Positions 1-8,500 of a DNA stretch of 20,107 bases are shown piece by piece. The position numbers and the translations under genes are program-made. The stretch covers positions 1-20,107 of the forward strand of contig DGRT01000155.1 in assembly GCA_002391105.1 (NCBI GenBank). Reading direction: 5' to 3'. The notes under the pieces are model-generated. The model saw nothing but the letters and a program-made list of their open reading frames with translations. It was not told the origin of the DNA and searched no databases. Source of the stretch: Lachnospiraceae bacterium UBA4381. GTDB taxonomy: Bacteria > Bacillota > Clostridia > Lachnospirales > Lachnospiraceae. Numbering within the stretch: position 1 is the first letter of the stretch; every line of letters starts with the position of its first letter.

Positions 1-608
1 CTTCCTGCCACAAGGTTCTTCGCATGTCTGAAAATATCGGCCATTTTTTCAAGCAGCTTATATATATCAGCTCCAATCTCTTCAGATTCCACATTTTCAG
101 CAGCAGTTCTTATAATAACTCCGGGCTTTGCACTAAATATACTATCATCAAATGACTGAAGACAGTCCTGTGCCACCTTCTTTAATCTGTCCCTTACATC
201 AATATCGTGCACACTCTTGGATATGCCGATCTGACCTGTCATATTTAATATCGCATAGTCACCCTTCAAAGTGATATTTGCTGTCGCAACGCCTTTTTTG
301 TTGTCATAAGGCTCTCTGGAAATCTGCACCAGCAGCTCATCACCAGCCGCAACCTTTTTTGAAGAACCATGATATAAAAATATATTCTTATCATCATTTT
401 CAGTAAGCGAATAGTAATAATAATCATCAAGACCTACATTCAAAAAAGCCACATTGATAGAAGGAACTATACTAACCACCTTGGCTGTATATATCGAATC
501 CACCTCACTACTGTCAGAAACCGGAAAGAGCTTAACTAATCTTTCATCTTCAAATAGGAATCCGTAATCCTTTGATCTATATTCAGTTATGATATATTTT
601 GCATTCAT
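1..608 (-). CDS. rng: Ribonuclease E/G family protein, N-terminal part (3' end cut by window edge)
   Basis: This gene enters from the left edge, so only its first 202 codons are visible (start ATG at 608-606). The translation starts MNAKYIITEY and contains a stretch typical of the S1 RNA-binding fold of RNase E/G: AKVVSIVPSINVAFLNVG at about residues 42-59, then an EELLVQI-like strand (GDELLVQISREPYDNKKG). Further on, the segment GVIIRTAAENV at about residues 163-173 matches the conserved family signature before the catalytic DNase I-like domain. In the family this is an endoribonuclease for rRNA maturation and mRNA decay. The catalytic aspartates and zinc link lie outside the window. It starts 14 nt after the UPF0210 stop, with no good SD, so translation is probably coupled. 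Whether it is closer to RNase G or a short RNase E cannot be decided here. Confidence 0.88.
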   Translation of the reverse strand, partial: MNAKYIITEYRSKDYGFLFEDERLVKLFPVSDSSEVDSIYTAKVVSIVPSINVAFLNVGLDDYYYYSLTENDDKNIFLYHGSSKKVAAGDELLVQISREPYDNKKGVATANITLKGDYAILNMTGQIGISKSVHDIDVRDRLKKVAQDCLQSFDDSIFSAKPGVIIRTAAENVESEEIGADIYKLLEKMADIFRHAKNLVAG

Positions 609-622
609 ATAGTCTGACCATA

Positions 623-1987
623 TTAGTTTTTAAATGAATGAACCGGTGCCGGAATCCGTCCTGCTCTGTTAACGAATCCCTCACAACTGTACTGATTAAC
701 CGGCATTACCGGAGCCTCGCCCAGAAGACCTCCAAATACAGCTCTGTCTCCAACCTTCTTACCGGCAATCGGCATGATTCTTACAGCAGTTGTCTTCTGG
801 TTTATCATACCGATAGCCATTTCATCTGCTATGATTCCGGAGATTGTAGCAGCAGACGTATCTCCCGGAATAGCAATCATATCAAGACCCACTGAGCAGA
901 CACAGGTCATAGCTTCCAGCTTCTCAAGAGTAAGAGCACCAGCCTCTACTGCATTTATCATACCCTGATCCTCGGATACGGGGATAAATGCACCTGATAA
1001 ACCTCCAACATATGAAGAAGCCATAATGCCACCCTTCTTAACCTGATCATTCAAAAGTGCAAGTGCCGCAGTTGTACCCGGCGCACCAGCATACTCAAGC
1101 CCCATCTCACAGAGGATATCCGCTACCGAATCACCAACAGCAGGTGTAGGTGCAAGTGACAGATCAACGATTCCAAACGGAACTCCCAGCTTTTCGGAAG
1201 CCACTTTGGCAACAAGCTGACCAACTCTGGTTATCTTAAATGCTGTCTTTTTTATAGTCTCACAGAGAACCTCGAAGCTTTCCCCTCTTACCTGTTCAAG
1301 GGCTGTCTTTACAACTCCCGGACCTGAAACACCTACATTTATGATAGTATCAGCTTCTGTCACTCCATGAAAGGCACCTGCCATGAAAGGATTATCATCC
1401 GGAGCATTGCAGAATACAACAAACTTTGCGGTTCCGAAGCTGTCTCTGTCCTTTGTCAGTTCTGCTGTTTCTTTTATCTTCTGACCAATAAGTCTGACGG
1501 CATCCATATCGATTCCGGTCTTGGTTGAACCGCAATTGACAGATGAGCATACAAGCTCAGTGGATGCCAGAGCTTCAGGTATCGACTCAATCAGAAGTCT
1601 GTCAGCAGGTGTCATTCCCTTTGAAACGAGAGCCGAATAACCTCCGAGAAAGTTTATGCCGACAGTAGCGGCAGCTCTGTCCAGAGTCTTTGCAATCTTT
1701 ACATAATCCTCTGTATTTTTACATACAGAACCACCGATAAGTGAAACCGGTGTAACCGAAACCCTCTTATTAACTATAGGAATCCCGTACATGGAGGTAA
1801 TCTCCTCGCCTGTTTTTACGAGATCCTTCGCCTTTTCCGTTATCTTCCTGTATATTCTGTCACAGGTATCATCAACATCTGTTCCGACACAGTCCAGAAG
1901 ACTAATACCCATAGTAATAGTACGAACATCAAAGTTCATACGCTGTATCATTTCATTAGTTTCCAATACTTCATCAAGAGTAATCAT
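623..1987 (-). CDS. UPF0210 / PFL-family (DUF711) protein, 454 aa
   Basis: A full-length member of the UPF0210 (DUF711) family, which databases call 'PFL family' because of a fold resemblance to pyruvate formate-lyase. No enzymatic activity is firmly established. Visible conserved features are a C-terminal half rich in glycine and small residues, with GVSGPGVVKTAL, GAPGTTAALALL and SYVGGLSGAFIPVSEDQGM, and a CSSVNCGSTKTGIDMDA segment near residue 150. There is no signal peptide or membrane segment, so it is probably cytosolic. The start ATG at 1987 has AGAGG about 6 nt upstream. It lies 62 nt after the ACT-domain gene. This family commonly sits next to UPF0237 ACT proteins, and the pairing here supports both calls. 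The ACT partner suggests the pair may respond to a small ligand, but that is inference. Confidence 0.93.
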   Translation of the reverse strand: MITLDEVLETNEMIQRMNFDVRTITMGISLLDCVGTDVDDTCDRIYRKITEKAKDLVKTGEEITSMYGIPIVNKRVSVTPVSLIGGSVCKNTEDYVKIAKTLDRAAATVGINFLGGYSALVSKGMTPADRLLIESIPEALASTELVCSSVNCGSTKTGIDMDAVRLIGQKIKETAELTKDRDSFGTAKFVVFCNAPDDNPFMAGAFHGVTEADTIINVGVSGPGVVKTALEQVRGESFEVLCETIKKTAFKITRVGQLVAKVASEKLGVPFGIVDLSLAPTPAVGDSVADILCEMGLEYAGAPGTTAALALLNDQVKKGGIMASSYVGGLSGAFIPVSEDQGMINAVEAGALTLEKLEAMTCVCSVGLDMIAIPGDTSAATISGIIADEMAIGMINQKTTAVRIMPIAGKKVGDRAVFGGLLGEAPVMPVNQYSCEGFVNRAGRIPAPVHSFKN

Positions 1988-2049
1988 ATATAAAACCTCT
2001 GGTAATTATTTTCTATAAGCTTTTATTCCTTCGCAGGACTTCTCTTTTA

Positions 2050-2322
2050 TTAGATACGATGCATCATCTGGAATATTTCTTCCTTCTGTGCCTTTATCTG
2101 AACTCCGATTTCTTCTCCCAGACTCTTCAGCTCACTCGCAAGCTCTTCATGCTTTTTAAGGGATGCAGATGTATCAACCAGCATCATCATATTAAAATAC
2201 CCCTGCATGGTAGTCTGGGTAATGTCATTAATATTAATATTATTACTTGCAAGATAATTACAAACCTTGGCAATAATACCTACAGTATCTTTTCCTACAA
2301 CAGTTATAATGGTTCTTTCCAT
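2050..2322 (-). CDS. ACT-domain protein of UPF0237 family, 90 aa
   Basis: A stand-alone ACT domain. It begins MERTIITVVGKDTVGIIAKV, the typical beta-strand then glycine/isoleucine turn of ACT ligand-binding modules, and continues with SNNININDITQTTMQGYFNMMMLVD, the second and third strands. The 90-aa length is normal for UPF0237. The start was set at 2322 because GGAGGA lies 8 nt upstream (2331-2336). A longer reading from 2355 would run into the end of walJ and has no comparable ribosome site. It lies 25 nt downstream of walJ and upstream of UPF0210, its usual partner. ACT domains of this type bind amino acids or similar metabolites and regulate a partner protein. The ligand here is unknown, but co-transcription with threonine ammonia-lyase suggests an amino-acid link. 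Confidence 0.93.
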   Translation of the reverse strand: MERTIITVVGKDTVGIIAKVCNYLASNNININDITQTTMQGYFNMMMLVDTSASLKKHEELASELKSLGEEIGVQIKAQKEEIFQMMHRI

Positions 2323-2347
2323 AATATATTTCCTCCATAAACAAAGT

Positions 2348-3145
2348 TTAAACAATATAGAGCTCGCTTGTTATATATCTTGGAGCAACAGCAAGACCTA
2401 TCTCACCGGGATCATTTATGATGTCACTCCCCATCAGTTCATTCTTAACCGCCTGAAGAGCAAGATCCGGATAATTGTTTTTATCAGAAAGATGTCCCAG
2501 CAGGGTATATCTTAATCTGGGACTAAGAAGCTGTCTGATAAGCCTTCCGGATGCTTCATTGCACAGATGCCCTTTACTGCCAAGTATTCTCTGCTTAAGA
2601 GGATAAGGATACTCGCCCGCCTCAAGCATCCGGACATCATGATTTGCCTCTATGACCATAGCATCACTTTCAGACAGAAAGTCTATAATGCTGTTATCAT
2701 ATACTCCAAGGTCTGTCGCAACAGATACCTTCCTGCCATTACACTCAAAGCTGTAGCATACCGGATCTGCGGCATCATGGGATATGGCATGGGAGCTGAC
2801 CATAATATCTCCTACCAGAACGGATGCGCCGGAACGTATAGGTCTGAGAAGATTATAATCAAATACCCCAAGACTTCTGCACTGCATTATCCCATCAATA
2901 GTTCCATAGGTTGCATATATTGGAATATTATATTTTCTGGAAATAACGCCCAGTCCCTTTATATGATCTATATGTTCATGAGTAATGAAAATGGCATCAA
3001 AGGAAGTATCCTTTATTCCAACCTTTTCGGCAACCTCCTTTACTCTCTTGGCTGCTATCCCGACATCAAGAAGTATAGAAGTAGTATCACTCCCTATAAA
3101 TATAGAATTACCAGAGCTTCCACTGGCAATAGTCATCAGCTTCAA
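2348..3145 (-). CDS. walJ: WalJ/YycJ-type metallo-beta-lactamase-fold hydrolase, 265 aa
   Basis: An MBL-fold protein of the YycJ/WalJ (VicX) group. The N-terminus KLMTIASGSSGNSIF matches the family hallmark ASGSSGN. The metal-binding motif HEHIDH is at residues 56-61, and SSHAISHDAADPVCY and ATDLGVYD supply later metal ligands and the conserved aspartate. Family members are cytosolic nuclease-like hydrolases, linked in Firmicutes to the WalRK cell-wall system and to mutation avoidance. No walRK genes are in this window. The start is a TTG codon at 3145-3143, supported by GGAG 8 nt upstream; the alternative ATG (3136) would remove the conserved first strand. The gene lies 21 nt after ilvA and is presumably co-transcribed with it. 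The MBL assignment is secure, the exact substrate is not. Confidence 0.92.
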   Translation of the reverse strand: MKLMTIASGSSGNSIFIGSDTTSILLDVGIAAKRVKEVAEKVGIKDTSFDAIFITHEHIDHIKGLGVISRKYNIPIYATYGTIDGIMQCRSLGVFDYNLLRPIRSGASVLVGDIMVSSHAISHDAADPVCYSFECNGRKVSVATDLGVYDNSIIDFLSESDAMVIEANHDVRMLEAGEYPYPLKQRILGSKGHLCNEASGRLIRQLLSPRLRYTLLGHLSDKNNYPDLALQAVKNELMGSDIINDPGEIGLAVAPRYITSELYIV

Positions 3146-3166
3146 ATATTAATCTCCATTTCCTAT

Positions 3167-4384
3167 TTATAATACAGCCTTGTGACTCTTATCCTTAGGT
3201 CTGTAGCCCTTTTCATCAAGAACCTTCATTATCTTATCCTTATGCTCAGGTCCAAATGCCTCTATAGTGATAATAAGCTCAACGGCAGCATTTCTATTAA
3301 GCGATACAAACTGATTATGCTCCAGCTCGATAATATTACCCTGAAGCTCAGCTATTATCTGAGAAACCTTTACAAGTTCTCCCGGCTTATCCGGAAGAAG
3401 AACTGATACGGTAAATATACGGCTTCTGGCAACAAGTCCATGCTGAACAACAGAAGAAAGCGTAATAACATCCATATTTCCTCCGGATATTATTGCTGCA
3501 ACCTTCTTTCCTTCAGGCTTCAGATGCTTAAGAGCAGCTACCGTCAGAAGTCCGGAGTTCTCAGCAATCATCTTATGATTCTCTATCATATCAAGAAATG
3601 TCACTATAAGCTCACTGTCTTCAACAGTAATAATCTCATCAATATTTTTCTGGATATATGGGAATATCTTTTCACCGGGAGTTTTTACAGCCGTACCATC
3701 TGCGATAGTATTGACACTTTCCAGCGTAGTCACCTTCTTGTTTTTTAGAGAAGCCTTCATACAGGCAGCTCCTGCAGGCTCTACACCAATAACCTTGATT
3801 GAAGGATTGAGCATCTTGGCAAGAGAAGCAACTCCGGTTGCCAGACCGCCTCCTCCGATAGGAACAAGAATGATATCGATAAACGGCTGCTCCTTGAGAA
3901 TCTCCATTGCAACTGTGCTCTGACCAGTGGCTACATCCAGATCATCAAAAGGATGGATAAAGGTATATCCCTTTTCCTCGGCAAGCTTCAGTGCATATTC
4001 GCAGGATTCATCATATACATCTCCGTAAAGAATAACCTCAGCCCCGTATCCCTTTGTCCTGTTAACCTTAATCAGCGGAGTTGTTGTAGGCATTACAATA
4101 GTTGCCTTTACACCATATGCTCTCGCAGCATAGGCAACACCCTGTGCGTGATTTCCGGCTGATGCTGTAATAAGACCTCTCTGTCTTTCCTCATCAGAAA
4201 GCTGACTGATCTTATAATATGCACCTCTTATCTTATATGCGCCTGTAAGCTGCATATTTTCCGGCTTTAGATATACCTTGTTTCCGGTGATATTACTAAA
4301 GTATTCACTTTCTATAAGACCGGTATTACGAGCCACCTTTGAAACTATTTCATAAGCCTCTTCACATTTTTCTCTTGTTATCAT
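3167..4384 (-). CDS. ilvA: Threonine ammonia-lyase (threonine dehydratase), 405 aa, with C-terminal ACT domain
   Basis: A PLP-dependent enzyme that deaminates L-threonine to 2-oxobutanoate, the first committed step of isoleucine synthesis or of threonine catabolism. The PLP lysine is K51 in QLTGAYKIRGAYYK. The substrate loop SAGNHAQGVAY is at residues 75-85, and the phosphate-binding glycine loop GGGG is at 177-180. The last 75 or so residues (FTVSVLLPDKPGELVKVSQII) form a single ACT domain. The 405-aa length fits the one-ACT medium form, rather than the roughly 500-aa biosynthetic form with two ACT-like modules. Hence the role could be biosynthetic or catabolic. The ATG at 4384 has GGGAAG just upstream. 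It is first in an operon with walJ, the ACT protein, UPF0210 and RNase E/G, under a good promoter at 4477-4505. Confidence 0.96.
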   Translation of the reverse strand: MITREKCEEAYEIVSKVARNTGLIESEYFSNITGNKVYLKPENMQLTGAYKIRGAYYKISQLSDEERQRGLITASAGNHAQGVAYAARAYGVKATIVMPTTTPLIKVNRTKGYGAEVILYGDVYDESCEYALKLAEEKGYTFIHPFDDLDVATGQSTVAMEILKEQPFIDIILVPIGGGGLATGVASLAKMLNPSIKVIGVEPAGAACMKASLKNKKVTTLESVNTIADGTAVKTPGEKIFPYIQKNIDEIITVEDSELIVTFLDMIENHKMIAENSGLLTVAALKHLKPEGKKVAAIISGGNMDVITLSSVVQHGLVARSRIFTVSVLLPDKPGELVKVSQIIAELQGNIIELEHNQFVSLNRNAAVELIITIEAFGPEHKDKIMKVLDEKGYRPKDKSHKAVL

Positions 4385-4442
4385 ATCTTCCCTCTATTCT
4401 CTCGTATGTAAAACTAAAATAAATCCCGTATGTTATATGATT

Positions 4443-4464
4443 TTAAAATATACTTAAAATATAC
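4443..4464 (-). repeat. Perfect 11-bp tandem duplication in the ilvA leader
   Basis: Two back-to-back identical copies of TTAAAATATAC on the plus strand (GTATATTTTAA on the transcribed strand), at 4443-4453 and 4454-4464. They fall from about +6 to +27 relative to the predicted ilvA transcription start, where a repressor site would act. This may be just AT-rich slippage, and no regulator is recognised. Confidence 0.75.
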
Positions 4465-4476
4465 ACTTCACGCTAT

Positions 4477-4505
4477 ATTTTATGAGGAGCATCCAAGCAT
4501 TGCAA
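4477..4505 (-). promoter_or_regulatory. Sigma-A promoter of the ilvA operon
   Basis: On the minus strand, a -35 hexamer TTGCAA (4505-4500) is separated by exactly 17 nt from a -10 hexamer TAAAAT (4482-4477). Transcription would start near 4470, giving a leader of about 85 nt before ilvA. The leader is too short for a T-box. The site lies between ftsY and ilvA, where a new unit would be expected. Confidence 0.6.
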
Positions 4506-4524
4506 AACGGATATCAGTATAATA

Positions 4525-5475
4525 TCAATCTTCATTGCTGACAGCTTCGGCCATAATTTCCTCATCTGATTTAAGATCAAAATCAGCAAAAAGTGCATTT
4601 ATATATTCATCAGGATCAAACTTCTGCAGATCATCTATCTTTTCGCCAACTCCGATATATTTAACCGGCACCTTCAGCTCTGACTGAATAGCAACCGCTA
4701 TACCGCCCTTGGCTGTTCCGTCAAGCTTGGTAAGAATGATACCATTTATCTCAGTAACAGTTGAGAACTGTCTTGCTTGTTCCAAAGCATTCTGTCCTGT
4801 AGAACCATCCAGAACTATCATGGTTTCTACATAGCATTCCGGATATTCTCTGCTGATGACCTTCCTCATCTTTGCCAGCTCATCCATAAGGTTCTTCTTA
4901 TTATGAAGACGTCCGGCAGTATCTATCAGAGTAAGATTGGTCTTTCTTGCCTTTGCAGCCTTTACAGCATCATAAACAACTGCTGATGGATCAGCGCCTT
5001 CGCTCTGGGCAATGATATCAACTCCTGCTCTTTCAGCCCAGGTACGAAGCTGTTCTATGGCGCCTGCCCTGAAGGTATCTGCCGCAGCAACTATTACGCT
5101 TCTGCCCTGTGATTTATACTGTGCAGCAAGCTTACCAATAGATGTAGTCTTGCCAACGCCGTTAACACCTATGATAAGCATTACAGTTTTGGCGTCCTCA
5201 AAGCAGTAGGCATTATCAGGAACATGCATCTGGTCACGAAGACTGTTCATAACCAGCTCTTTACATTTTTCTGCATCCTTAAGTCCCAGTTCCTCCACCT
5301 TTTCTCTAAGATCATCAATTACCCTTTCGGTGGTTTCAAAGCCCATGTCTGCCGATATAAGAGTCTCCTCCAGTTCGTCATAGAAGTTATCATCTATTTC
5401 AGAGGCTTTGAAAACATTTGCTATACTGTTACTTGTTTTTCTAAGCCCTTCCTTTAATCTTTGAAAAAATCCCAT
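4525..5475 (-). CDS. ftsY: Signal recognition particle receptor FtsY, 316 aa
   Basis: The SRP-receptor GTPase that docks ribosome-SRP complexes at the membrane for co-translational insertion. The N domain begins MGFFQRLKEGLRKTSNSI, an amphipathic helix suited to membrane contact. The G domain has the P-loop GVNGVGKT (103-110), DTFRAGA (133-139), DTAGR (185-189) and TKLDGTAKGG (249-258). There is no long acidic A domain, as is usual in Firmicutes. The start at 5475 is chosen because AAGGAG lies 7 nt upstream; a 22-residue upstream extension in frame is Arg/Cys-rich, lacks family features and has no ribosome site. It is last in plsX-rnc-smc-ftsY, 112 nt after smc. No clear terminator follows, and the ilvA promoter lies just downstream. 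Confidence 0.97.
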   Translation of the reverse strand: MGFFQRLKEGLRKTSNSIANVFKASEIDDNFYDELEETLISADMGFETTERVIDDLREKVEELGLKDAEKCKELVMNSLRDQMHVPDNAYCFEDAKTVMLIIGVNGVGKTTSIGKLAAQYKSQGRSVIVAAADTFRAGAIEQLRTWAERAGVDIIAQSEGADPSAVVYDAVKAAKARKTNLTLIDTAGRLHNKKNLMDELAKMRKVISREYPECYVETMIVLDGSTGQNALEQARQFSTVTEINGIILTKLDGTAKGGIAVAIQSELKVPVKYIGVGEKIDDLQKFDPDEYINALFADFDLKSDEEIMAEAVSNED

Positions 5476-5502
5476 ATAATTTCTCCTTATAATAATCCGT
5501 TG

Positions 5503-5539
5503 CAGGCCACAACGCCTGTCTATGCACCGTTTGACAGGC
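5503..5539 (-). promoter_or_regulatory. Overlapping alternative stem-loops in the smc-ftsY gap
   Basis: In transcript order, GCCTGTC (5539-5533), a 12-nt loop and GACAGGC (5520-5514) form a perfect 7-bp stem. A second GCCTG follows at 5507-5503 and can also pair with CAGGC (5518-5514) across a 6-nt loop. The two pairings exclude each other. No U-tract follows, so this is not a standard terminator. It lies about 30 nt upstream of the ftsY start and could act as an RNA processing or translation-control site (inference). Confidence 0.45.
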
Positions 5540-5587
5540 AAATTAAAGCTTCGTCATCTCCAATATAACGTTCACAGAATAACCGGA

Positions 5588-8500
5588 CTAATCATCCAGC
5601 TTATCTTCTATAAGATTTACGGATACAAGAGTAGATACACCCTTCTCCTGCATGGTTATACCATACAGACGGTTTGCTGCCTCCATAGTTCCTTTTCTAT
5701 GAGTGATAACAACAAACTGTGTATGATCAGTAAGCTTATCCAGGTATTTGGCAAATCTGCTTACATTTGAATCATCCAGCGCCGCTTCAATCTCATCCAG
5801 AAGACAGAACGGTGACGGCTTGAGACTCTGAATGGCAAACAGCAGACTTATGGCTGTAAGACTCTTCTCACCACCGGAAAGCACCATCATATTCTGAAGC
5901 TTCTTTCCCGGTGGCTGGGCATTAATTATGATACCTGTTTCCAGAAGATTCTCTTCATCTACAAGTATAAGGCTTGCCTTACCACCACCAAAAAGCTCTT
6001 TGAATACTTTATTAAATGTAACCTGTATATCTTTGAATTTCTGAGCAAAGGTCTCCTTCATCTGTCTGTCAAGATCATTTATGATATCTCTAAGATTATC
6101 CTCAGCCTTCAGAATGTCATCCCTCTGACCGGACAGGAAATCATATCTCTCAGAAACCTCTTTAAATTCTTCGATGGCATTTACATTTACATCACCAAGA
6201 CTCTTCAGCTTCTGCTTTACGATATTCATTTCCTTCTTTAGCTCAGCCGGATTATCATAGTCTTCGGTTTTAAGAAGCTCGGCAGAACTATAGGTAAGTT
6301 CATACTCTTCCCACATATAGTTGGAAACCTTATCCTTCTCCTCCTCCAGCTTTTCTATCTGAAGCTTCAGAGTATAGGCTGATTTTTCCAGACCATTTAT
6401 TTCAGAAGAAAGCTTCTCACGGCGTTCAAAGAAATCCTTATGAGTTCTGTTTATCTCATCCTTTTCTCTGGTATAGCCCTCCAGTCTGACAAGCTCATCA
6501 GCGATAGCCTTATCATTATCCAGCTTCTGTGTCTCCAGAGTTTCCATTTCCTGATTCAGCTTCTTAACATTTTCCGAGTTGTCGCTAAGTCTTCTTCTGG
6601 CATTTTCCTTTTCCTTCTCAAACTCAGATATATCAAACGTTACTCTGTTAACATCACTATCAACGTGGCTCAGATCCTGTCTGATTTCAGCCAGCTTCAG
6701 GTTAATGTCAGAAAGCTTATCCTCTACAGCATGCTTCTCATCACGTTTATTACCTAGCTCGACTTCAAGTCTGGATATAAGCTCCTGCTTCTCATTTATA
6801 GCATCCTTATGCTGTTTTCCTGTATCAAAAAGCTCTTTTTTATTGTTCTCAATCTGTACAACCTGATTATCAATATCCGTATTCTCTTTTTTAATGTCAG
6901 CGAAGCTTTTACTTATGGCAGCCAGCTTTTCGTTTATATTTTTCAGGCTGACAGACACAGAACTGTAATCTATCTCCATCTTTTGAATCTGGGATGTAAG
7001 ACTCTGCCTTTCCTCTCTTAAGGTCTCTCTTCTCATGGTAAGAGTTGCATCCTCTTCCCTCGCCTTGCGGAGAAGATTATTAGTCTCACCGATAGAGCTC
7101 TGAATATCCTCCAGCTCACGTTTTCTTCCCAGCAGATTACTGGAGTTTCTGTAAGCACCACCGGACATGGCGCCACCGGGATTGATAAGCTCTCCGCTTG
7201 GTGTTACAAGTCTGAGTGTCTGATTATATTTTCTGGCAAGACTTATGGCTGTATCAATATTTTCAACCACTATACTTCTGCCCAGAAGGCTCACAACGAT
7301 GCCTTCATACTTTTTATCCGCCTTAACAAGCTTTGATGCAACACCGATAACACCCTTTTCTCTCAGCACATCCGGGTTTACATTTCCTCTTCTGGTAACA
7401 CTTGTTATAGGGAGAAATGTAGCTTTACCCAGCTTATTCTGTCTAAGATAAGCTATCATCTGCTTTGCAGTTTCCTCGTCCTCAGTTACAATATTCTGGA
7501 TACTGGAACCAAGAGTTGTTTCGATGGCAGTTTCATATTCCTTTTCAACAGAGATAATATCGGCAACAACACCTATTACCTTTTTATTGCTGCCTCTATG
7601 CTCCATTACACTCTTGATGCTTTGTCCATAGCCTTCATATCTTTCTGTAAGATTGCGAAGGCTTTCATATCTGGACTGAAGACCTATTACAGTCTGAGTG
7701 TATTTCTGTATTTCATTCTTAACAGTTGTTCCTCTGTCGGAAACCTGACGGAGCTCGGTTTCACATTTGGATAGCTTTTCTCTATTGGTACGCAGGCTTT
7801 CTTCCAGAGATGTATGCTGTGTATCGAGGATTTTCTTCTCAGAAGTAAGCTTCTCCTCTTCACTTTTATTGGATAGCAGCCTCGACTTAAGCTCTGTACG
7901 TCTCAAATTAATACTTTCAAGCATAGTATCATATCTTGCTATCTTTCCCTTGAGGCTTCCTTCTATGCTGACTCTTTCAAATATATCCGACTTCGCCGCA
8001 TCTATCTCACCGGCTATTCCCTGTTCTTCCTGTTCCTTGTTTATTCTTTCCCTGTCCAGCTCATCAGCAGCTTTTTTTCTCTTACTTTCTTCTTCAGAGA
8101 TAGCCTTCTTATTAGCCAGAAAACCATCCAGTTCCTTTTCCAGTTCAGATTTTCTTTTTTCAAAGCGTTCAATCTGGGCGTTAATCTCAGCGCTGATAAC
8201 ATCCTGTGAGCTGATCTTCTGCTTTATAACACGGATCTCACCATCTGAATGTTCATTTTCCAGATTCTTTTTATTTATGACATCCTTTGCATTATCCATC
8301 TTTTGATTCAGCTCTTCGAGAGTTTCTTCAAGTCTGTCATATTCTGTTTTGGTATAATCGAATTCTTCCTGCAGTCTTTGGATCTCTGCCTCTGTGATAT
8401 CCAGATTCTCCTTATTTTCATCCAGCTTATCACGTACCTTATCTACCTCCAGAAGAAAGGAATTGATATCCAGAGTCTTCTGTCTAGCCTTCAGCTCAAG

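Noticed and set aside
4385..4524. T-box riboswitch ahead of ilvA
   Set aside because: The predicted leader is about 85 nt, AT-rich, without a T-box sequence, specifier stem or terminator.
5476..5541. N-terminal extension of FtsY by 22 residues
   Set aside because: It covers the hairpin region and lacks an SD; AAGGAG 7 nt before 5475 fixes the shorter start.
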